Assembly (NCBI GenBank): GCA_026874595.1
Contig: CM049309.1
Location: 56,039,926 to 56,103,925 of the forward strand
DNA length: 64,000 nt
Reading direction: 5' to 3'
From: Sipunculus nudus
Lineage: Eukaryota; Annelida; Sipuncula; Golfingiida; Sipunculidae
A program made the translations under genes and the position numbers. The number at the start of each line of letters is the position of its first letter. Position 1 is the first letter of the stretch. The notes under the pieces were generated by a model, which saw nothing but the letters and a program-made list of their open reading frames with translations, did not search any database and had not been told where the DNA came from. Below are positions 23,604 to 35,237 of this stretch, in pieces.

Positions 23604-24535
23604 TCAATGGGATAAGAACATTGTCCTCATTATTTCTAATTTACTAGGGTTAAATAACATGTCCCATCTGAGGACCCACTTGCAAAAATTGGTTTCAGCC
23701 ATTGAGTCGAAATCTCGACAGAGAACATGGTCATCCGCGAGTAGGTACAAACCTTGGACTGCACGTTGAAAGGTCAGTAATGTATATGAATCAAACACGG
23801 TGCCCTTGTGTACTCCGAATGTAACTAGAGCTGCAGCAGACCTGTCGTTCTCCATGACAGCACTCTGAAATAATTCCTTAAGGAATGATTTATTCTAAGA
23901 GTGTTCATGTTAATCCATTCCATGATGTTTTAATTTATGTTACAGCTTTATCAAGTGGGAAAGTTATAAACGCCTTTGCAAAGTCTAACCTCGCGCTTAG
24001 TTTGGTGTTTCCTATCATAATTACTCACAAGGTCTTGTGCTGACAGTCAGGAGTTGCATCTCACAATACTACAAAGCCCGAAAAAGCTAATAGTATCCTA
24101 CACAATGAGTTCCAATATGTTATGCTACAGATTACAGCTGATAGACATGAGGGACACGGGTCTATGTTTTTGGCATTTTTTTTATATCGATGATATGAAT
24201 GAAGTTTTTCAAACTGGTGCATGATCACATGCATGTATTGACCTGTTGGACACTGCAGTGAGACAGTTCTTTCGCAAGTTCTTTCAAAACGGATGAGGAC
24301 TATGCTTTCCTGATTCGGTAGAAGCTTTGTGACTCTGTTCTCAGCGATAATTAATTTATGGATGAAAGGATAAAGTGTGCATGTCTTCAGCCCTTCAAGA
24401 TGCCGACAGAAAATACGAATTGGATTTTTTTCGGTAGCATGATTTGCCTTTATGATGCTATCACGGTGGAGGACTCTCCCTTTCTTGAGAGAGGAAACAC
24501 CCTTTATTTTCATGTCTCTACGACGTGACATACCT
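23604..24535 (-). pseudogene. Relic of a non-LTR retrotransposon reverse transcriptase
   Basis: Minus-strand fragments resemble CR1/Jockey-type RT: VSSLKKGRVLHRDSIIKAN near 24,490, then after stops and shifts NSLRNYF-like sequence, GVHKGTVFDS, LADDHVLC (the ADD catalytic motif) and WDMLFNPSK near 23,660. Many stops mark it as dead. Neighbouring DNA to about 26,100 may belong to the same relic but could not be verified. Confidence 0.6.
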
Positions 24536-27000
24536 CAAGAAGGCTTTGGAGTCATACTTTTCAGAATCTCTTTGAAGAAATTATTTATATAATCATACCT
24601 TCATGTCATCCTTTGCATGGCACTATTTTACCGCGGCAGTGGTGTCTTCTACTTGTGGTGCGAAAGAGGATGTTTTACGACTGATTTCTTTTGATTTTCT
24701 TAAAGCTGGTCCAATCGTCATCTACAGGTCTGCCTGCGTTCCAAAGAAGGTACTGGTAAGTGATGACAGTTATGCCATGTTCGATGGATTTTTAGTAAGC
24801 TTTTTGAATAGATATAGATTTAAGTGTTCTATTCGGGGGAGATACTGAGGCCTGCGGTCCATATGTTTGCAGTTATAATTTCATGATCCGATCTCCCATG
24901 TATGGAGGTGGAGAAACGTAAAAGACCTCTCTAATTTACACAAAAATCCTGTTAGTGGCGCATGGGAAGGCGCTTTTCGTGGACTGTATTGCCCTGGCAG
25001 CCAGGTAAAATGCCTCAGTATCCCAGTTCATGTATCCCGCACGGAATACTCCTACTATCACCAAGAATTTGTTTTGGTAGATTTCTTGCTCTGGTCTGTC
25101 AGTGTTATGGCAAATTCATTAAATGGCTCAGGTCCCAGTTCTGGTGGACTGTGGGAGGTCCGATGATAAGTTTTCTTTCTCCCCTCGTGGACACCCCCCT
25201 AAAACTCATGGTCTGATTTGTTTAACCACAACTGCGTTAGGATTAATCGCTATCATAACTCGCCTCTGTGTTTCTCTGCTTTCAGGTATACTGCTGAGGT
25301 AAGAATTCAGAACAAGCAGCATCACTATGTTGCTTGGTCTTAGTAGATACTGCAGCATCTAGAGCATTACGAATCAATATATATTTCATCTGTAGCTCTT
25401 CCTGGCTGAAAACTTAAAGGCCTCTTTGAATGATGTATGTAATGAACACAGATGTATGCCAAGGACAAGGTCTATCCTAGTTATATACATGCCTGACATC
25501 CTTTAGATGTTGATATCCGAATAGCCATCTAAATGTTTTAGAGTCAAAAAGGCTGATTTCATCATTGTACTTTCTTATTCCTTCAGGGTATTTGGAATAA
25601 ATACTACCGAGGTCATGGAATAGCACGTTGGGAGTGACACTTATCATGTTTCATGTCTGGAACCTTTTAATTCTGCATTTTAGAAACTTTAATCTATATA
25701 CTTCTTTTTTCTTTAGCTTAACACACGAGTTAAACATTCTGTCCCACACATGTAGTAGGTAGAATAACAATATTAATTGTTGGTACTAAATTTTGCGGTG
25801 TTGTCTTATATCATAAAGGTCAATGGACTCTAATAGAAAACCGTGGATATCCTGTTAGCTGAGGGCCTTTTCCCATGGGACAAGGTCAATCCATATTTAA
25901 CAGAGAAGAGGTTTTTTTAAACATCATCTCCAAGCATGATGGAATCTTACAGTGAAAACGGTTTTCACCGTGCCCTCTCCAAATTGGTTGATACGAACTG
26001 AGGATCACAGCTTGATGGGATGACGTTTTAGTATAGGTTGAGTTTTTCTTAAAGTGTGGACCATCTTTCATATGAAATTTTGTGTAAATGGTATGTACCT
26101 ATTTCTGGTAATTATGGAGGATATGGTCATGATCCGACAGGCCAGGTCCACTCATGAGAATTTCGGAACATGCAACTCATTCATAATTTAACGCCCACTT
26201 TTCAGTTTTGTGTTTCGTAGAAGTAGCCATGGCACTCTTATTATACATGCATATTAAAGGTATGGTAGAATACAAAGTATTAGGCATAATATTACTAATT
26301 ATTCTTTTGGATTACACGATCTATCAGCAAAGCTTGGATTTCAGTCAGTGGTGCAATATTTGTTGCACAGTTTACCTACAACCACTACACACAAAAGTCA
26401 TATTATAATATAGGTGCTATCCGAAAGCACACTTTAAGACTCAACACGAGGTTATAGTAGGGTTCTCTTGCTGTATACATCAGTCTTATTGCTACAGTTT
26501 TATAATTACCACTGGTTATTAAGAAATCGCAGTACTCAAGTTATAGCTGGTGTACAGATCGACCTACAGGTCCGAATACTCTTCTTCTGTTATGACATAT
26601 ATAGTTCAAATCAGCGAATGTCCAGGTGATGCAGAGGCTGGATAACTGTGTTCCACTTTTGTTATTAATGTATTACTGCCCGTTAGGATGGCCATGGGTG
26701 TGATGAAAGTTTCATCTTATGTCGGTGGAGTTTTTTCGTGCATTACTTTGCCGGAATCAGGATGAAAATGGAATCGTTCCTACTGGGGCCTTAGTGGAAC
26801 CATATGGCCAGCCCCATAGCCGCAGCGGGCACCTGGTCCGCCTTGCACGAGACGGAATCCTTTGAAAAAAAAAAAAAACTAGACGACCATAGGTCGAACG
26901 CTTGCCGGAAATCGGAAGTGAAACACAGACGGACAGACAGAACATATTGTCGGTTTTCTATTAATGGAATGACTCTCAGGGATATTGCTGAGAATATGTG
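24536..27000. other. Intergenic DNA, probable decayed transposon sequence
   Basis: No intact ORF. Codon-like stretches on the minus strand may extend the non-LTR relic. A degenerate partial unit resembling the 330-bp array may lie at 26,880-27,000. A poly-A run is at 26,866. Confidence 0.35.
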
Positions 27001-28980
27001 GCCTGTAGAATGACATATGAGACAAAAGAACAGGCAAGCAGACAAAGCTGACAACAAAAGACGAACAGACAGACATGCTGACTTTGTGAGACAAGATTGA
27101 CACCAGATGACTTAACCTAGTTATGGAGAAGATTGAAAGGAAGAAAATGAGTTATAATTTATGTAATTTAGATTTTTAGTTTTAGAGGTATGGCGAATTA
27201 ATGATATACTTGGGAGGCTCGACTGTAGCGCCCTCTGGCGGACATATTCCGAAGACGACAAATGCGTTTCGTATTATTAGTGTATGACATGAGATGTCCC
27301 AGTTTCAAAAGGATTCCGTCAAAGCTGTGGCCTGTAGAATGCTATATGTAAGGCGTAAGAACCAGCAAGCAGGCGACTTTGAGGATAACGGACAAACAGA
27401 TGGACACACTGACAAAGTGACAGAAGATTGAAACCAGATGCCTTAATCAGGTTATGGAAAAGACTCAAAGGAAGAAAATAAGCTATAGTTTATGTAACTG
27501 AGGCTTTGGGTGTAGAGATATGGCCAATACAATGGTATGTGTGTGAGCGTCGTGTGCAGCGCCCACTAGTGGCCATATCCCGATAATGAAAAATTTATTT
27601 CTAGATATTAGTGTAAGACATAAGATGTAATAGTTTCAAAAGGATTCCGTCAAAACTGTGGCCTAAAGAATGCTATATGTGAGACGCAAGAACCAGCAAG
27701 CAGGCGAACTTAAGCACAACTGACAAACAGACGGACACACTGACAAAGTGACTCAAGATTGAGTCCAGATGACTACTCCAGGTTATGGAGAAGACTCAAA
27801 GGAAGAAAAAAAGCTACAGTTTATGTAACTGAGGTTTAAAGTTTTGGAGATATTGCCAAAGCATGATATGTTGGGAGAGGTTCGAGTTCAGCGCCCCCTA
27901 GCGGCCATATCCGGAAAATGAAAAATTGGTTTCGAGATATTAGTGTAAGACTTAAGATGTAATAATTTCAAAAGGATTCTTTCAAAACTGCGGCCTGTAG
28001 AATGCTATATGAGAGACGCAAGAGCAAGCAGGCGAATTTGAGGACAACTGACAAACAGACGGACACACTGACAAAGTGACACAAGATTGAGACCAGATGA
28101 CATTACTAGATCATGGAGAAGACTCAGGGAAAGAAAAAAAGCCATAGTTTCTGTAATTAAGGCTTTGGGTTTTAGAGATATGGTCAATATAATGATATGT
28201 GTGTGAGGGTCATGTGCAGCGGCACCTAGCGGCCATATCCGGAAAATGAAAAATATGTTTTGAGATATTTCTGTAAAACATAATATGCATCAGTTTTCAA
28301 ATGCTTCTTTAAAAACTGTGGCCTGTAGAATGCTATTGTGAGACGCAAGAACCAGCAAGCAGGCGAATTTGAGGACAACTGAGAAACAGACAGACACACT
28401 GACAAAGTGACACAAGATTGAGACCAGATGACATTACTAGATTATGGAGAAGACTCAGGGAAAGAAAATAAGCCATAGTTTCTGTAATTGAGGCTTTGGG
28501 TTTTAGAGATATGGTCAATATAATGATATGTGTGCGAGGGTCATGTGCAGCGCCACCTTGCGGCCATATCCGGAAAATGAAAAATATGTTTTGAGATATT
28601 TCTGTAAAACATAATATGCATCGGTTTTCAAATGCTTCTTTAAAAACTGTGGCCTGTAGAATGCTATTGTGAGACGCAAGAACCAGCAAGCAGGCGAATT
28701 TCAGGACAACTGACAAACAGATGGACACACTGACAAAGTGACACAAGATTGAGACCAGATGACATTATCAGTTTATGGAGAAGACTCAGAGGGAAAATTA
28801 AGCTATAGTTTATGTAATTGAGGCTTATAATTTTTTAGATATGGCCTAAATATGATATGTTCGGGAGGTTCGCATCCAGCGCCCCCTAGTGGCCCTATTC
28901 AAAAATTGAATAAACAATTTCGAGATACTCGTGTAGGACTTATAATATGTCAGTTTCAAAAAGATTCCTGCAATAATGTG
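27001..28980. repeat. Six tandem units of about 330 bp, each with a CTCF-like motif
   Basis: Units start at GCCTGTAGAATG or a variant at 27,001, 27,330, 27,661, 27,993, 28,321 and 28,652, with a seventh partial start at 28,981 (spacing 328-332 bp). Landmarks are GACAAACAGACGGACACACT, GACAAAGTGACACAAGATTG, TTATGGAGAAGACTCA and CAGCGCCCCCTAGCGGCC. Divergence between units is moderate. No coding capacity. Confidence 0.9.
27227..28892 (-). promoter_or_regulatory. Six evenly spaced CTCF-like motifs, all on the minus strand
   Basis: Sites are at 27,227-27,241 (CCGCCAGAGGGCGCT), 27,557-27,574 (GGCCACTAGTGGGCGCTG), 27,889-27,904 (CCGCTAGGGGGCGCTG), 28,217-28,232 (CCGCTAGGTGCCGCTG, one core mismatch), 28,548-28,563 (CCGCAAGGTGGCGCTG) and 28,877-28,892 (CCACTAGGGGGCGCTG). 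The CTCF consensus is CCASYAGRKGGCR, from knowledge of the factor. Binding is not shown. Confidence 0.5.
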
Positions 28981-29579
28981 GCCTTTGGCGCAAGATGAAT
29001 TAAATCTCGAAATATCTCTATTCACGAGATATTTTACGAGATACTGCAAGACTTGTAATAACATCTTGTAGTACTAGTTGAATGCTTCCTGATGCAAAAA
29101 ACTAGATCACTCTCAGCTTTAAAACTGACAAAGTTACAAAAATAAGACCCCTTATTTTCGAATATCATGACTTTTCCCCCAAAATTTAAGACCAACTGAA
29201 AATTCCAAATGACGCACTTGAAGTTCTCGCGTCTTGTTCTGGTCTTATAAAACAGCTCCATAATTGCAATAGCATGTTTAAAGTTTTAAGTAACTGACTG
29301 ATTTTTTTTTAATGGTACAAGTTAATTCCAACTGCTTGTAAACGCCTGATTTAGTCAGAATGTCGACATGTCAGATATCAATCAGATATTTCTAATCCTG
29401 CCAGACAACCGCCTTCCCAGTATAATGCGAGGTTCAACTTCATTTCTAATATGAAGAAGGTTGGTTAGCTTTTTGCAACCTCATCACATTCAATTGTAGC
29501 ATTCTTTCCCTTTGACTGACTTCAGTTGGCCAGGGGTGGGGCATCAACACTGATTGCATTGACAGTCAATATAGAGATG

Positions 29580-29825
29580 CCCCATAACCAATCACAATGC
29601 AGGGTTTCTACCCTAACTTCTGTAGCCTGTATAAAAGGGAGAAAAACATAGCAACTCGCTCTCCTTCGGACCAGATAAGAGGACCCGTATGCCTGCCCTC
29701 TGTGGCAGGCAAAGGGTATGGCTTCTTTTTCAACTTGGGGTTGGTTTAACGACACTGTCGGCTACCCAGGTTAAGAGCCACCCACTTCAAAGAGCAGTCT
29801 TTTTGTCTAGCCTGGTAAGTATCTT
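29580..29825 (+). promoter_or_regulatory. Promoter-like block with CCAAT, TATA and a downstream donor
   Basis: AACCAATCACAATG at about 29,587, then TGTATAAAAGGGAG at about 29,629, then a CT-rich putative start region near 29,660, and CCTGGTAAGTATC (strong donor) at about 29,813. No coding exon follows that I can recognise. It may be a non-coding first exon or the LTR/promoter of a transposon. Confidence 0.4.
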
Positions 29826-30772
29826 TCTGTTTCATTTATAAGTTTAAAAATAATATGCAGTACTGATAATTTGAAGGTTTAGGCTCTAAATTTTATTCCT
29901 GTAAAACAGTGTTGTTTTATCTCTTTGAAACTGTGCGAGTGCATGTTGCCCAAGCCCAATTTCCTCCCAGAATAAATATGTAGCTTCACAATTTTGCCGT
30001 ACGTCGGAAGACTATTCTTTAGGGGAGCATATTTTGCTAGAAAGGCTCTAATCTGAAATCTGAAGCCTGTATGGTCTTCATCACCAATCACTAAATAAGG
30101 GACAATAGACGTTTTACACTTTTGCATATTTTCAATTTTATTGCGTTTTGTGTTCTATAGGAGTTGCGTCAAATGTCCACAGAGGAGGGTATGCAGGAAT
30201 TTTAGCAGCCTGTCAGATGCACCTTTTTTCCCTGCGTTACCTTCAGTATGTTAGATAACATTGGTGCCAGTTTGATGTACAAATGTTTGCACAAAAACAA
30301 GATGTAGACCATGTAAAACATTGTTTTAAGTTCATCAAAAGCATAATGATCTTCAACATTTTTATTTGTAAAAAGCAAATTATACTTATATACAAAGTAA
30401 GAGAACTTGTGCGGGATATTGTGCATAAATTTTTCAAATAATCTGAAAAACAGGCTCAAAAAACCAATCCCTCATTTGTGATACATGTTTAATCAAAGAA
30501 CATGGCGTTTGCAGAACACAGGTGAACGGTTCAGTTCGATTATTTATGAAAAAAAAAGATTTAATACCAAGGAAGCTGAACTGTGACGATCCAATTTAAA
30601 TGATATTTATATCTGTTTAATGGTATATTTGTTCATGGAAGCAAAATCATCCTGATGAAATACGTACACTGTACAAATATTGTGGCACTGCTAACATATT
30701 TCATACACAAAAAATATGGAAGGACAGACATTAAGATGCATACATTTAAAAACATATGCATAAATGTATGTA

Positions 30773-32246
30773 ACTAGAATATGGGTAGTCGACAAGCGAC
30801 TACGTGTATCCGCCAAAATCAGAGAAGGACGGGTGAAGTGAGGCATGGATTGAGTGGCAAGGGGATATAGAGTTACATGTGTTAAATATTAGAATAGATC
30901 TCTACCACATAAACATGATTGTAGGTGGCACCACCTGTTATTTGAACGAGAAACGATCCAAGATTTATACACATGCAAAATTTCATGTGGAAAAAACAAA
31001 CCACTGCAGAGATATGAGTGATTTTATCCCACAGCAGACAAACAGATGGACGCTGTGCAAAAATGGCTGCAGGTGGCCCCATCATTTTTGTTCATGTTAT
31101 AAAGCTATCCAAGGGCTACATTTGTGTAAAAAAATTTTCCTGATTGGTTGAATGAGTCTGGAGATATAAGCATGGATGTCTACAGCGTGAACGTGAATGT
31201 AGGTGGCGCCACCTGTCATAAAATCAAGAAAGCTATGCAGGATGTATAAGCATGCTGAATTTCAGGTAATTTGGTCAAACCACTGCAGAGATATGAGTGA
31301 TTTTAACCAAAGGCAGACAAACAGATGGATGCTGTGCAAAAATGGCTGCAGGTGGTGCCACCATTTTTGTGGATGTTATAAAGCTATCCAAGGGCTACAT
31401 TTGTGTAAATTTTTTTTCCTGATTGGTCAAACGGTTCCCGAGATATGAGCTTAGATGTCTGCAGTGTTAACGTGAATGTAGGTGGCGCCACCTGTCAGAA
31501 AATCAAGAAAGCTATCTAGGATGTATACGCATGCCGAATTTTAGGTGAATTAGTCAAACCACTGCAGAGATATGAGTGATTTTAACCCCAGGAAGATGAA
31601 CAAATGGACACTGTGCAAACATGGTTGCAGGTGGCGCCACCTTTTGTTGTGTATGTTATAAAGCTATCCCAGGGCTACATTTGTGTAAAAATTTTTTCCA
31701 GATCGGTCAAACGGTTCCCGAGATATATGGGTTTATGTGTGGAGCGTTAAGGTGAATGTAGGTGGCGCCACCTGTCATAAAATCAAGAAAGCTATCTAGG
31801 ATGTATACGCATGCCGATTTTTAGGTGAATTAGTCAAACCACTGCAGAGATATGAGTGATTTTAACCCCAGGCAGATGAACAAATGGACACTGTGCAAAC
31901 ATGGTTGCAGGTGGCGCCACCTTATGTTGTGTATGTTATAAAGCTATCCAAGGGCTACATTTGTGTAAAAACATTTTCCGGATCGGTCAAACGGTTCCCG
32001 AGATATATGGGTTTATGTGTGGAAACAGACGCACAAACGGACGCTGGGCAGAGACGAAAGGTCAGAGGTCAAGGTCACTTGGTTAGGCACCAGTTCACAT
32101 GTGACCCGATAATTTGTGTAAGTTTCAGAAAAATCTGTCCAGTAGTCTCAGAGGAGTCCTCCGGAAACGAACGCGGCGGCGGCGGCGGCGGAACCCGGTC
32201 AAAAACATAGTATCCGCAAAAATTCGTTTTGGCGGATACAATTACA
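30773..32246 (+). mobile_element. Helentron/pearl-like non-autonomous element, copy 3 (intergenic)
   Basis: The longest and best-preserved copy. Its 5' end has GTAGTCGACAAGCGACTAC and the subterminal TGTATCCGCCAAAA; its 3' end is the hairpin with TTTTGGCGGATACA, the inverse of that motif. The core has about four modules with GGTGGCGCCACC palindromes (31,201; 31,480; 31,630; 31,760; 31,911), the last two modules being a recent duplication of about 280 bp. A CGG run lies at 32,173-32,190. Subterminal inverted repeats, a 3' hairpin and central tandem repeats are hallmarks of non-autonomous Helentrons and of bivalve pearl elements; the class assignment is inferred. Confidence 0.8.
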
Positions 32247-35091
32247 CACATTAAAAATAACACCCTTTCTGAAGGAAGTTCAGAACCCCAGGAAAACATG
32301 CAGATAATATCACTTTGTACATAATACACACAAATTCTATTAAGATAATCCTGGTATAAAGCAATCACTGATAAAAATTTAACTGAAATATTGTGCAGTT
32401 CTAGGGAGTTCACAGGGCAAGATGTATATAAGAACAGTCTTTTTCAAACGACCTTAGATGTAACCCTCTAATGGTCAGGCGACTAATAAACTATTGAATA
32501 ATTTCTCAGGTGTAAAGTTGAGGAATCTGTGCATATGGGTATGTAAATCATATCAACATCGGCAGTGCATGAATACCATATTTAAGCAATAAAATGCTAT
32601 AGAGAAATGATATTAATGTATCCACATAACATCTTTAAATTCCCCCCCCCCCCCAAGGAATTTCAGAACTAAGCATATAATCACCCAAAACCAAGCATGT
32701 GCAGCAATATTTGTAAGTTATAATAACTGGCTTAATACACAGGGGTCTATTACACCTAAATATGCCTTTCTGACAGAGGAGCATAAAATTCTTTTAAAAA
32801 AATATGACTTTACAGGTTTTGAAGACATTTTTGTTTTTTTATCACATTTCATAACTTTTATACAGCATATGTCTTCATATATACCTTTTAAAATAAAATA
32901 TAACATATGCTGTTATATTAAAATAAACAATTTAAAGTACTTACCCAGCTGATACTTTGACCAAAAAAAATCATCCACAATACAATCTGACACCAGTACT
33001 AGATTCAAAAAGCTTAGTGAGCTCAGCATTTGAATAGTGTCAAACCTCATACAAATTATGGTCTAGCAAAAACAATTCAAATATGCACACAGTTATCTTA
33101 TTTCCAATTAGTTTTTTTCCTATATAAAATAAATCTCCTGAATATTCCATTTCACCATGCTCATTGCAAATGAGAAAATCTGTAGTACCAAAATAGTGAA
33201 TATTTTGGTTTGGGTTCAACGTTCACTTTGAGTCCATCATTTGTGATATCTGAATAAACCTGACCATCCTTCTGTACCAAATTCTCTTAACGTCATGTAT
33301 TTGACATTCATTCCTAAATAAATATCTACAATTGGTAGTGATTACACACTGTTTATGTGCAAAAAATCAATATATAAATGTTGTTATAATACTATCACAA
33401 AAGAGCTTCAACTGCAAACATTAATGAAACATTCATATGTCACAATACTTTCAATGCATTAGAAAAAACAGGAGATCCAGCTAGCTCCTTAATAATAATT
33501 TCAGTTCTGTATAAAGTCTGAAAAATGTTGTTTTATGTAGTAAAGACATGCATGTTAGTGATTACAACAGACTCGTTATAAAAGTTGTTATTCAGTATAA
33601 ATATTCATTAATCTGCTATCATGGAACTATTAAATGAGGTTTTATCTTGGATTACCTACCAATTAAAATGTAACACCGATTTGGCAAAATATCACAGTCT
33701 CATGAGTCATGATATGAAATCTCATATATATACCAGTATTCTTTCTCTAATAAGCTAGCACCAGACTTCAAAAAAATTAAATTGTTATTATTGGTTATTA
33801 TACAATTACCATTCAGTCAGTTCTTGAATGCCTGCTGTTTAAACTTAATAATAAAATAGACTCTTAATGTAATGGTGATGTCAGTCAGTTCAAGCATAAC
33901 AACCAACTCAACTATGCACTTACCAGTCGGTTATAATCAGCTCCAGTATGAAAATGTATACTATTCACTTTATCAATAGAATCTTCTTTTAATTGCCAAT
34001 GAGACCAGCTCATTCCCTTCTCAGTAATCATCTTGTTTATAACTATTGATCAAATGTAGTTTTATCACTCAAACAGGTTTAACTGAACAGGTGACATCTG
34101 AGGGACCACCGAGATATTATTTAAGACAACATATATCATAGACACCCTTTGACCCCTTATATACACATAAGCTATCTGATAAACAATCTCAGGCTTTAAT
34201 AAAGAGGCCACAAATGGCCAAAGCATACAAGATAAATGCTGGGCTATATTTTATAAGCATGGTATTATATCATTTTCCTCCACCTAGCAGAAGTTATAAT
34301 TAGCGCTTTAGTAATTGATAATAAAACATCAGAGGGATGAACGATAGAAAACTTTAGTTGTAAGTAGTGTAAAACAGCCAAAAGTAAATCTATTATAAAC
34401 TTGAATATTACAGGTATCATGTTGGCTTAAATGCATAAACTAATATACAAGCTGCCAAGTAAACGTCAAACAATAATTCTTACTCTGGGTTAATAAAATA
34501 AAAAAAAATTTCTGCTATAAAGAAAATAAACTTTGTTGGAATATAATTTGATGCAAAATACTGTGGTTGGCTTCATATTCACAAGTAGAAATTCAGCCAT
34601 ATTCACCTCTCTAGAGTTTCATAATGATTCCATTTTCACAATCCTACAATAGACTTCACAGTGTATATATCCCTAATACTTTGAATTATTTATATACGCA
34701 TAAAATCCTACCAGTGGATATTCTTGTTCATCATTGCCCAATAATTTAAAGGTCTGATAAATCACAAATCTTTCAATCTTTGATTGATGGATGTCATGAA
34801 GGCACCTGTTATTATTCCATAATCAATCTTTTGCTCCATGACTTTCGATGCTATATTCTATGACATTGTACATGAACTACATAAAGGGCTACAGTATAAA
34901 TGACTGTTCACCTGTTAAGATGTGTCATATTATTATTGAATGTTTTGTTTTTGTGATTATTTCCCTTTTGCTAAAATAGAAATTTGAAACCCCCACAAAC
35001 ATTAAGTTGACAACTGCAAGTGGATTCCTTTTCTACTTATGAAAATGTAAACATATTTGGCACTCATTCTTAATGATAGTTCTCACAGAGA
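32247..35091. other. AT-rich intergenic DNA downstream of the RPTP gene
   Basis: No coding or RNA gene recognised. A C homopolymer of 14 lies at 32,642. Part of this stretch may be 3' UTR if the RPTP transcript extends past 35,092. Confidence 0.4.
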
Positions 35092-35097
35092 TTTATT
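35092..35097 (-). terminator. Candidate polyadenylation signal of the RPTP gene
   Basis: Minus-strand AATAAA lies 63 bases after the RPTP stop codon. The region is AT-rich, so chance occurrence is possible and a longer 3' UTR cannot be excluded. Confidence 0.35.
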
Positions 35098-35159
35098 AAA
35101 ATATAAAATGTTTGTTAAAAAAATAAGTTTAAAATAAATCATTCTTCTTGTACTGCAAC

Positions 35160-35237
35160 TCATCTTGCAAAGTTTGCATATGTCTCAAACTGGTTCAGGA
35201 AGTGCTGGACTGCTTCGTAACAAAACTTGTACTGGTC
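35160..35237 (-). CDS. RPTP exon L (terminal, TGA stop)
   Basis: Acceptor GTTTTAG. Encodes [20 protein letters not shown] and ANFAR, then [11 protein letters not shown] is the usual final helix of D2 in this family, so the C-terminus is complete. Confidence 0.93.
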   Translation of the reverse strand, partial: DQYKFCYEAVQHFLNQFETYANFAR

